Below, one piece after another: positions 54,174 through 62,287 of a stretch of DNA of 64,000 bases (position 1 is the first letter of the stretch; each line of letters opens with the position of its first letter). Under the pieces are notes generated by a model. That model saw nothing but the letters and a program-made list of their open reading frames with translations, searched no databases and was not told where the DNA came from. Origin of the DNA: G963665545 sp963665545 (GTDB lineage Bacteria > Pseudomonadota > Gammaproteobacteria > Xanthomonadales > SZUA-36); the NCBI GenBank assembly GCA_963665545.2, contig CAXXKZ010000004.1, forward strand, positions 1,054,001 to 1,118,000. Direction: 5' to 3'. A program made the translations under genes and the position numbers.

Positions 54174-55049
54174 ATGGACCGTGAAGTACTCTTGCTCAAC
54201 CCGACCATTCGCGACATCGGAGATTTCGACGTCCGCCGCGTCCTGCCCGCCCCGCAATGCCGCATGGTCGGTCCTTTCGTATTTTTCGATCACTTCGGCC
54301 CGGTCACTCTGCCGCCCGGAAGGGCGATGGATGTCAGGCCGCACCCGCACGTGGGGCTGGCCACCATAACCTATCTTTTTAAAGGGGAGATCATGCACCG
54401 CGACAGCCTGGGTAATGAACAGGTGATTGAGCCTGGCGCCGTCAATTGGATGACAGCTGGCCGCGGTATCGTGCACTCTGAGCGCACGCCCGAGTCTTTG
54501 AGGGCTGGGCCTGTGACGATGCATGGCCTGCAGATATGGATTGCCTTGCCCGACGAGCACGAAGACATCGAACCGGCATTTCACCATCATCCCGCCAAAA
54601 CCTTGCCCGCATGGACCCAAGGGAACATTCCTTTGCGCCTGATCGCGGGCCAGGCTTTTGGCCACCGCGCACCGGTCAGCGTTTTTTCACCCATGTTCTA
54701 TGTCGAAGCCCGGCTCGGGCCCGGTAACAGACTTCAGGTGCCAGATGAATACCTGGAACGGGCTGTCTATGTCTTGCAGGGCAGCATCGAAGTCGCTGGC
54801 GCCAGGGTGTCGGCCTACCAGATGGCCGTCCTGCCACCCCGGACTCGCCCTCTAATCCGATCAGACGGCACGGCGACCATCGTGATGCTGGGTGGTGAAC
54901 CGGTCGGCCGACGCCACTTGTGGTGGAACTTCGTTGCCACCAGTCGCGAGCGGTTGCAGGCAGCGGCAAGTCGCTGGGAACGCGGCGAATTCGAAGCTGT
55001 ACCCGGTGACGAGGAATCCATTCCACTGCCTGACCAGCACCCCTGGTAG
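54174..55049 (+). CDS. Pirin family protein
   Basis: A 291-residue bicupin. Metal ligands are recognisable in RPHPHVGLATITY, with two His, and in GIVHSERTP with His and Glu. The second cupin (LERAVYVLQGSIEV) follows. Bacterial pirins include quercetin dioxygenases and regulators of pyruvate metabolism; this one cannot be assigned. GGGAGG lies five bases before the ATG at 54174. It converges on the acyl-CoA ligase gene, 41 bases away. Confidence 0.92.
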   Translation: MDREVLLLNPTIRDIGDFDVRRVLPAPQCRMVGPFVFFDHFGPVTLPPGRAMDVRPHPHVGLATITYLFKGEIMHRDSLGNEQVIEPGAVNWMTAGRGIVHSERTPESLRAGPVTMHGLQIWIALPDEHEDIEPAFHHHPAKTLPAWTQGNIPLRLIAGQAFGHRAPVSVFSPMFYVEARLGPGNRLQVPDEYLERAVYVLQGSIEVAGARVSAYQMAVLPPRTRPLIRSDGTATIVMLGGEPVGRRHLWWNFVATSRERLQAAASRWERGEFEAVPGDEESIPLPDQHPW

Positions 55050-55090
55050 GCGGGCCATCACGAAGATTATTGGATCAGCTGCGGGGCCAC

Positions 55091-56677
55091 TCAGGATACG
55101 TTCCGCTCGCTGTCGCCCCAATACAGCGTGCGCAAGGCTTTTTTGTCGGGCTTGCCCAGGCCGGTCAGCGGAATCTGATCGGTAAACTCCACCACCTTGG
55201 GCGCATATACTGATCCTTTCTTCTCCTTGACCAGCCGGGTAATCGCTGTTGCATCGAGCGTTTGACCCGGTTTGGGAATAACTACCGCCAGTACCTTTTC
55301 ACCCCACTTGTCGTCCGGTACACCGATGACAGCCACTGAAGAAACGCCAGGGTACTCACCGATGATATCCTCCACTTCTTTGGGGAATACATTGAAGCCG
55401 CCCGAGATGATCATGTCTTTGGACCGGTCGACAATGTAGTAGTAACCCTGCTCATCGCGGTAAGCCATGTCTCCGGTATACAGCCAACCATTGCGGAGAG
55501 CCTCTGCGGTCTCTTCGGGGCGGTTGTAGTAACCCTTCATGACCAGCGGTCCTCTTGCGCATATTTCTCCGACTTCACCGGCAGTACGCACGGCGTGTCC
55601 TTCTTCATCCAACAGGGTCACCGTCATGCCGGCACAAGCCGTACCACAGGACGCCAGCCGTTTCTGGCGCCCGGAGATCAACGCTTCCTCATGATCAGCT
55701 TTGCTCAAATAAGTCAGCACCATGGGCGCCTCGCTCTGGCCATATATCTGTCCGAAAACGGGGCCCATTCGTTCCATCGCCTCGGCCAGCCGTGCCGGCG
55801 ACATGGGCGCGGCACCATAGAGAATCAAGGCCATACTTGAAGTGTCGAATTGATCCAGATTTTCGCAGTCCAGAATGGCGTAAATCATCGTGGGGACCAT
55901 GAAGGTCACGTTGATTTCCTGCGCCTGAACAGTTTCCAGAAAACCGTCAGTCGTGAACTGTTCGGCCAGGTGCATGGTGCCGCCCCGCCAGTGGGTTGGC
56001 AGCAATAGCGACATGCCGGCGTGAGAAATTGGCGTCAGCACCAATGCCCTGACCTCTGCGGGCCATTCCCACTCCAATAAGGCGATGTTATTCATGGTGG
56101 CGATGGCCAGTTGGCTCAGGCGTACGCCTTTGGGCAGGCCGGTGGTTCCCCCGGTGTAGATCAGACAGGCGTCACTCTGCGGATCTGCCTCACATTTGAG
56201 CGCCCGATCTTCAAATGCTTCAATTTTGCCTTCCAGGTCATCGCTGTGACCGGGGTCTCGCAGGCGAATCACATGTTGCAGCCCACCAACCTCCTGCGCC
56301 AGCCATTCCGCCCTTTCCTCAAAAGCCTTATCCACCACCAGCGTCCCGACTTCGCCGTCGTGGAGGATAAATGCATGATCCTCGGCGCTGCCCATGGGGT
56401 GAAGCGGCGTGTAGCGCAGGCCCATTACGTTGGTCGCATAGAACACCGCTACGCCCTCAGCACAGTTTTTGGTCAGCAATGCCAGCGGGTCTCCGGGGGC
56501 CAGGCCCAGGGACTTGAAGTACTGAATGGTCCTGCTGATGAAAGACGCCATCTGCCGGTAGGTCAACTGATAGCCAGTGCCGGCAAGCGCGACGCGTTCG
56601 GGCCATTTCTGGCACAACTGCACCACCATCTCGCCCATCATGGGGGGCTGGTAGAGCGGCTCGGGACCCACTGTCAA
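55091..56677 (-). CDS. Acyl-CoA ligase (AMP-binding, ANL superfamily)
   Basis: A 528-residue enzyme that activates a carboxylic acid with ATP and coenzyme A through an acyl-AMP. The P-loop-like motif is IYTGGTTGLPKGVRLS, with the family's A5/A7 segments QIYGQSEAPMVLTYL and GWLYTGDMAYRDEQGYYYIVDRSKDM, and the C-terminal Lys in GLGKPDKKAL. The likely start is TTG 56677, overlapping the TGA of the upstream ZIP-like gene by four bases (TTGA); GTG 56671 or ATG 56641 are alternatives. It shares the strand and probably the operon with IcmF. The substrate could be a branched or medium-chain acid. Confidence 0.92.
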   Translation of the reverse strand: MTVGPEPLYQPPMMGEMVVQLCQKWPERVALAGTGYQLTYRQMASFISRTIQYFKSLGLAPGDPLALLTKNCAEGVAVFYATNVMGLRYTPLHPMGSAEDHAFILHDGEVGTLVVDKAFEERAEWLAQEVGGLQHVIRLRDPGHSDDLEGKIEAFEDRALKCEADPQSDACLIYTGGTTGLPKGVRLSQLAIATMNNIALLEWEWPAEVRALVLTPISHAGMSLLLPTHWRGGTMHLAEQFTTDGFLETVQAQEINVTFMVPTMIYAILDCENLDQFDTSSMALILYGAAPMSPARLAEAMERMGPVFGQIYGQSEAPMVLTYLSKADHEEALISGRQKRLASCGTACAGMTVTLLDEEGHAVRTAGEVGEICARGPLVMKGYYNRPEETAEALRNGWLYTGDMAYRDEQGYYYIVDRSKDMIISGGFNVFPKEVEDIIGEYPGVSSVAVIGVPDDKWGEKVLAVVIPKPGQTLDATAITRLVKEKKGSVYAPKVVEFTDQIPLTGLGKPDKKALRTLYWGDSERNVS

Positions 56678-58118
56678 CTCGGACCAAACGGGCGCAACAG
56701 CACCGGCAATTTGCCACCTGGCTCCTCATTGAGGCGAATCTCGGTCTGGATCGACGCATGAGATGGCAGGTGCCCCTCTTCGCGGACCTCTTCGTCCAGG
56801 GTGCCCATGAATATGGCCGCCAAAAAGCCGATCACGGTCATGATGCCGGTCAGCCAGCCACCGTGATCAAACGCCTCCGGCAACATAGTCTGGGCAATCA
56901 TGGTCAGCATCGCGCCGGCCGCCAGGCCCCTCAAGCAGTGCCTGCACCTCGTGTGGGAACATTGGATATAAACGCGTTGCCAATGGCCGCCCCAACTGCT
57001 GTCATGACCATTAACGACCCCCACATCACGATGATGTTGAGTGACTTGCCGCCCTGGTTTTTCATCACCACGGCACTGGACATGCTTTCTGGCAGGTTGG
57101 CCAAGAACAGGCCGCCGATCAGCGCCATGCTGACTGCTGTTCCCTCCATTGAAGCCCCGATGATCAAGGATTCAGGAATGCCATCAAGGGCGATGCCGAG
57201 CCACAAGGCCAGAGCAACGTTACTGCCGGTCTTCTTGTGAGCATTGGCGGCGTTGATGATTTCGGCTTCAGTTGGCTTGCTGACTTCCGCTTCAATGTTT
57301 TTTCCTGGCCTTCTTGGCCCAGGTCCTGGAACGCTCGACTGTGATTCCGGCCGACGCATTCCTGCTTTGGCGTTCCGCCACCAGTTGCTCCAGAGCCCGT
57401 TGCAACCGCGGTGAAACCGCGACGATTTCATCGAAATCGTCCTTGCGTATGACCCAGGCCCGTGGTGTCCTCTTCCGCCTCGACTGTCGCAACCCTCGGC
57501 TGTCCAGTGACCATTGAAATTTCACCAAAAGTCTCGCCTTCGCCAATAGTGGCCACCCCCATTTCAGCGCCATGCGCGCCTCGTGTGGGCATGAATAAGC
57601 ACCTTGCCCGATTCGATCAGGTAGAGCGCATCTCCAGGATCGTCCTGGCGGAAAATTACGCTGCCACTTTCATAGGTCTGCAGGTGGACCCGGCTGACAA
57701 TCCGTCGGACCTCGTTGGGCGGCAGATTGACCATCAGGTCAATTCGGGGACAAGTGGTGGAGAATCTCCTGGTAGTGTTGTTTCTTGGCACGCTTGAGTT
57801 TGGACGCGATGGTCGATGCCTTTCTGAGATAGGCACCCATATTGGACAAAAGGTGGTCGAAGGCGATGAAAATCAGACTGCCGAGTATGGTGCCGATACT
57901 CAGCCATTGAAGCCTTCCAAGGGGTCGTCGGGAAAGTGGGCCATGGCGGGCACAACCAGCTCCAGCGCCAGGGCACAAAACAGGGCGCCGGCGCCAAACG
58001 CCATGACCGCGGCCGTAATTTTCAGACTGGGCCGCAGCCAGATTCCCAACACCGCCCCTACAGGCAGCGAAAGCGCAATCAATCCCCCGAACAAAAACGC
58101 AGCAACAACCGGATCCAT
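56674..58118 (-). pseudogene. ZIP-like metal transporter with an internal cyclic-nucleotide-binding domain, multiply frameshifted
   Basis: Pieces in different frames of one minus-strand stretch join into a single protein of about 480 residues. It starts at ATG 58118 with two helices (MDPVVAAFLFGGLIALSLPV, VMAFGAGALFCALALE) and a third (LSIGTILGSLIFIAFDHLL). A Crp-like cyclic-nucleotide-binding domain follows (VHLQTYESGSVIFRQDDPGD, then GEGETFGEISMVTGQPR), and four more ZIP-like helices come last (GIALDGIPESLIIGASMEG, GLAAGAMLTMIAQTMLPEAF). The frame changes near 57900, 57745, 57580, 57480, about 57310 and 56945, which is too many for a real gene. It may be a decayed gene or a locally poor sequence. 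The stop couples to the acyl-CoA ligase start. Confidence 0.75.
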
Positions 58119-58227
58119 GTACTTTCCTCACCTTGGAAATTTCTGGCGCCGGACAGTGTCCCATTTTTGAACGGGAAAATCAGCAATAAGCACCGCTCTC
58201 AATGCCTCGGCAATGATTCAACTCCGA

Positions 58228-61200
58228 CTACATGTTTCTGCGGTACTCGCCGCCCACTGCATACAATGCGTGGCTCATGCTGCCCAACGAGCAGACCCTG
58301 GCCGCTGCCATGAGCGCCTGGAATGTGTTCTTCCTTGCCCTGGCCACCCCTTGCAGGTGACGCAACATTTCTTCGGCTTCCTGCTCATGTGTCTGTCGAT
58401 AAGCCTCGACGTTGCCGACCTGCTGGTCTTTTTCTTCTTTGGTTGAACGCATCAACTCAATCTCCACTTCCCTGCCTGCAGGTTCGTGCGCGAGGAAGGT
58501 ATTCACCCCGATCAGGGGCAGGCTGCCATCATGCTTCGCGCTCTCGTAATAGAGGCTTTCTTCCTGAATCCTGGAGCGCTGATACATGGTGTCCATCGCA
58601 CCCAGCACACCACCTCGTTCGGAAATACGTTCAAACTCACGATAGACGGATTCTTCTACCAGGTCGGTCAATTCATCCACGATGAAACTGCCCTGCCAGG
58701 GATTTTCACAAAAATTCAGGCCCAATTCCTTGTTGATGATCATCTGAATGGCCACCGCGCGACGGACACTTTCTTCAGTTGGCGTGGTAATGGCCTCGTC
58801 GTAAGCGTTGGTGTGCAGGCTGTTGCAATTGTCGAACAGCGCGTATAGCGCCTGCAGGGTGGTGCGGATATCGTTGAACTGGATTTCCTGGGCATGCAGG
58901 CTCCGTCCGCTGGTCTGAATGTGGTACTTGAGCATCTGGCTCCGCCGATTGGCGCCGTAGCGTTCACGCATCGCCCGCGCCCAGATGCGCCGTGCAACGC
59001 GCCCGATCACGGTGTATTCAGGGTCCATGCCGTTGGAGAAGAAAAAACTCAGGTTTGGCGCGAAATCATCAATGTCCATGCCGCGCGCCAGATAGTACTC
59101 CACGATCGTAAAACCGTTGGACAGGGTGAACGCCAATTGGCTGATGGGGTTGGCCCCCGCTTCGGCAATGTGATACCCGGAAATTGAAACGCTGTAGAAG
59201 TTTCGTACTTCATTGTCGACGAAGAACTGCTGTATGTCGCCCATCATGCCCATCGCAAATTCGGTCGAAAATATACAGGTGTTCTGTGCCTGGTCTTCTT
59301 TGAGTATGTCGGCCTGTACAGTACCTCTGACGGTCGCGATAGACCGCGCCTTGATCTCATCGTACTTTTGCTGGCCAAAATCGCCCACACCGATCAGCCG
59401 GTCACCGGATATGCCGAGCATCGCGATGCCAAGGCCATCGCTTCCGGATGGCAATTTACCCGAATAAAGAGGGCGTTGCCTGTCGCCGAAATATTCCGCG
59501 ATCCTCTTTTCTGCTGCGGCCCACTGACCGGATTCCTTCAGGTAGATTTCGATTTGCTGATCAATGGCCGCGTTCATGTAAAAAGCCAGGATCATGGGCG
59601 CCGGGCCATTGATCGTCATCGAAACTGAGGTCGTGGGCTCGCACAGATTGAAGCCGGAGTACAACTTCTTCATGTCGTCCAGCGTCGCGATCGATACTCC
59701 GGAATTGCCCACTTTGCCGTAGATGTCCGGTCGGGTTTGCGGGTCCTCGCCATACAACGTGACCGAATCAAATGCCGTTGATAGACGAGCTGCGGGCTGA
59801 CCGTGGGCAATCAGGTGAAAGCGCCGATTGGTCCTTTCCGGTGTGCCTTCGCCGGCAAACATGCGGATCGGATCTTCGCCCACGCGACGATAGGGAAATG
59901 TACCTGCGGTGTAAGGATAATGCCCCGGCAAGTTTTCGCGCATCAGAAAACTCAGCAGGGTTCCCCAGTCAGAATCCTTGGGCATGCCAATTTTCGGAAT
60001 CTGCAGGCGACTGAGCGATTCGCGGAAATTGGCGCCGGTCACTTCCTTGCCGCGCACCTGGTAACTATATCGTTCCGTTCGAATGCCTTCCTTGCGATCC
60101 GGCCAGGCCTGCAATAATTCGATCGCTTCAGCGGGCAATGCCCGCACGGCGTCGTTATACCGCTGGCGCAGCAGAATGATGGAAGATCCAAAGTCCTCCG
60201 CTGACATCGCATCCAACAAGGCATCATCATGGTAAAGACCGAGCGCCTCGGGCAGCTCTGAATCGCCGAGATCTTTGAGACATTCGAAGTAATGCTGCGC
60301 ACGAGCGGCGGTTTCAGCAAGCTGAGCGATATGGGCATTGGTCCTGCGACCCTGTTCTGCCAGCTCCGCCAGGTAGCGTTGACGCGGGCCAGGGATGAGC
60401 ACCGTGGCCTTGGGCGCCTTTACTCGGGTGTCGATGTCGGGCGTCCAATCCTGTTCCGACAGGCCCAGTTTCTCGCGCATCAGGCGACATAGATTTGAGA
60501 ACATCCAGGTGATGCCCGGGTCGTTGAATTGGCTGGCAATGGTTGGATAGACGGGTACTTCTTCGTCGTCCATCTCAAAGGCCAGGTGATTACGCTTCCA
60601 TTGTTTTCTTACGTCGCGCAAGGCATCTTCGGCGGCGCGTTTGTCGAACTTGTTGAGCACCACCAACTCAGCGAAATCAAGCATGTCGATTTTCTCGAGT
60701 TGACTCTGGGCGCCAAAATCACTGGTCATGACGTACATCGGGAAATCAACCAGATCCACGATCTCACTGTCCGACTGTCCGATGCCGGCTGTTTCCACAA
60801 TGACGAGATCAAATCCGCACGACTTGAGACAGTTGATGGCGTCCAGCAAAATCACCGAGGTCGCAACGTGCTGTCGTCGGGTGGCCATCGAGCGCATAAA
60901 AATATTCGCATTTCTCAGCGTGTTCATGCGAATTCGGTCACCGAGTAACGCGCCGCCCGTGCGGCGGCGTGTTGGATCCACTGCCAACACCGCGATGCGA
61001 ATATCCGCAAAGCACTGGGTGAATCGATTGAGCAGCTCGTCTGTCACCGAAGATTTGCCGGCACCACCCGTACCGGTAATACCAATGACTGGAGCCTGTG
61101 TTTTTGCGCCCTGCCATTCGCGGCGCTTGAGCTTGAGGGCCGCTTCGCTGAACACCTCGTCTTCAAGCGCGGAAATGATATTGGCAACGGATCGATCATC

Positions 61201-61695
61201 GGTCGGGTCAATTTGTGGCGGGTACTCCGTTGCCACGCGGGCTTCTGTGGTGCGACTGACCACATCTTCGATCATCTCCACCAGGCCCATTTGCATTCCG
61301 TCTTCGGGGTGATAGATACGTTCAACGCCATATGACTCCAGCGCCTTGATCTCATCCAGAGTGATCGTACCGCCGCCGCCGCCGAAGACCTTGATGTGGT
61401 CGCTGCCGTATTCGCGCAACAGGTCCACCATGTACTGGAAGAACTCAATGTGGCCGCCCTGATAACTGGATACGGCAATGGCGTCCGCGTCTTCCTGAAT
61501 GGCAGCGCGCACGATGTCCATGACACTGCGGTTGTGGCCCAGGTGGATGACCTCAGCACCTTGCGCCTGGATCAGCCGACGCATGATGTTGATGGCCGCG
61601 TCATGGCCGTCAAACAACGATGCGGCCGTAACAAACCGCAGGGGCGTAGCCTGTTGCGGAGATTGTTGCGGAATCTGGTCTGCAGGTCTGCTCAT
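58228..61695 (-). CDS. icmF: Fused isobutyryl-CoA mutase (IcmF)
   Basis: A 1155-residue protein. ATG 61695 gives the expected N-terminus; the longer frame to 61764 is unlikely. Order of domains: a cobalamin-binding domain with DGHDAAINIM (axial His) and VFGGGGG; a MeaB-like GTPase with GTGGAGKSS (Lys214); then the TIM-barrel mutase with YPYTAGTFPYRR and GEGTPERTNRRF. This is the IcmF arrangement (B12 domain first, G-protein in the middle), not ordinary methylmalonyl-CoA mutase. The active-site segment has Phe in TAGTFPY, which in the family favours isobutyryl-CoA over methylmalonyl-CoA. It interconverts isobutyryl-CoA and n-butyryl-CoA, fitting the valine operon at 46-51 kb. Confidence 0.93.
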   Translation of the reverse strand: MSRPADQIPQQSPQQATPLRFVTAASLFDGHDAAINIMRRLIQAQGAEVIHLGHNRSVMDIVRAAIQEDADAIAVSSYQGGHIEFFQYMVDLLREYGSDHIKVFGGGGGTITLDEIKALESYGVERIYHPEDGMQMGLVEMIEDVVSRTTEARVATEYPPQIDPTDDRSVANIISALEDEVFSEAALKLKRREWQGAKTQAPVIGITGTGGAGKSSVTDELLNRFTQCFADIRIAVLAVDPTRRRTGGALLGDRIRMNTLRNANIFMRSMATRRQHVATSVILLDAINCLKSCGFDLVIVETAGIGQSDSEIVDLVDFPMYVMTSDFGAQSQLEKIDMLDFAELVVLNKFDKRAAEDALRDVRKQWKRNHLAFEMDDEEVPVYPTIASQFNDPGITWMFSNLCRLMREKLGLSEQDWTPDIDTRVKAPKATVLIPGPRQRYLAELAEQGRRTNAHIAQLAETAARAQHYFECLKDLGDSELPEALGLYHDDALLDAMSAEDFGSSIILLRQRYNDAVRALPAEAIELLQAWPDRKEGIRTERYSYQVRGKEVTGANFRESLSRLQIPKIGMPKDSDWGTLLSFLMRENLPGHYPYTAGTFPYRRVGEDPIRMFAGEGTPERTNRRFHLIAHGQPAARLSTAFDSVTLYGEDPQTRPDIYGKVGNSGVSIATLDDMKKLYSGFNLCEPTTSVSMTINGPAPMILAFYMNAAIDQQIEIYLKESGQWAAAEKRIAEYFGDRQRPLYSGKLPSGSDGLGIAMLGISGDRLIGVGDFGQQKYDEIKARSIATVRGTVQADILKEDQAQNTCIFSTEFAMGMMGDIQQFFVDNEVRNFYSVSISGYHIAEAGANPISQLAFTLSNGFTIVEYYLARGMDIDDFAPNLSFFFSNGMDPEYTVIGRVARRIWARAMRERYGANRRSQMLKYHIQTSGRSLHAQEIQFNDIRTTLQALYALFDNCNSLHTNAYDEAITTPTEESVRRAVAIQMIINKELGLNFCENPWQGSFIVDELTDLVEESVYREFERISERGGVLGAMDTMYQRSRIQEESLYYESAKHDGSLPLIGVNTFLAHEPAGREVEIELMRSTKEEKDQQVGNVEAYRQTHEQEAEEMLRHLQGVARARKNTFQALMAAARVCSLGSMSHALYAVGGEYRRNM

Positions 61696-62287
61696 GTGAC
61701 TACCGTAATTTGCCAATTCTTGTGGCGTTTCGACACCGGGCGGGCCAGGCGAAAAATGAACCACACCGGGCAGTCCAATATTGTACCTTGAGACGCGAAC
61801 AAGCGTGGATACTCCATTGATCGATACACCCGGAAATTAACCACCTGGGCAGCGCCAGCGCCGCCGCTCCTTTCGAATTCGAAGTCGAAGGAGTCTCGCT
61901 TCCCTGCTCCCGCCTTTGGCGGAAGGCGGCTGCGCTCGACGGCATGCAATAGGCGCCTGCGGCTCCAAGTAATGTAACTATTACCTTTCGGTGATCTAAT
62001 TGGACGGGGAGTGCGTTTGCGTGTATGTTATAAATAACCTGTCTGCAGAAGTTTTTTGACACTGATAGGGGTCGCTCTCAAGGTCCGGATCGACAGGTAG
62101 TGGCCCGAAGGATTTGACCACACACAACACCCGGGAAGGTAGAATATCTCGCCACCCGACTGAAGTGTGTCGGGATAATAGAACCCAGTATTCCGCAAGG
62201 CTTGCCGGGTTCGCTTTTGGCGCCCCAATCGCTCCAAAGTATTGGTAAACTGCGCAGCCTGATTTCAAGATTTTGCGGAACCACGCC
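61696..62287. other. Intergenic region with a REP-like repeat
   Basis: This 592-base gap lies between two divergent genes (IcmF and the M16 peptidase). It contains the 72-bp repeat at 61888-61959 and a small GTAAT...ATTAC inverted pair near 61969. GATAGGGGTC occurs at about 62066, resembling GGATAGGGGTC near 21205. Nothing else is recognised. Promoters for both genes must be here. Confidence 0.5.
61888..61959 (-). repeat. 72-bp REP-like palindromic repeat, copy B
   Basis: Reverse-complement match to 52701-52772 with one mismatch in 72. The stem CCGCCTT/AAGGCGG is intact, and the loop is CCGCCA instead of CCGCCG. It lies about 190 bases upstream of the IcmF start. Both intergenic copies contain a frame that would be spuriously called as a small protein beginning MPSSAAAF. 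Confidence 0.8.
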
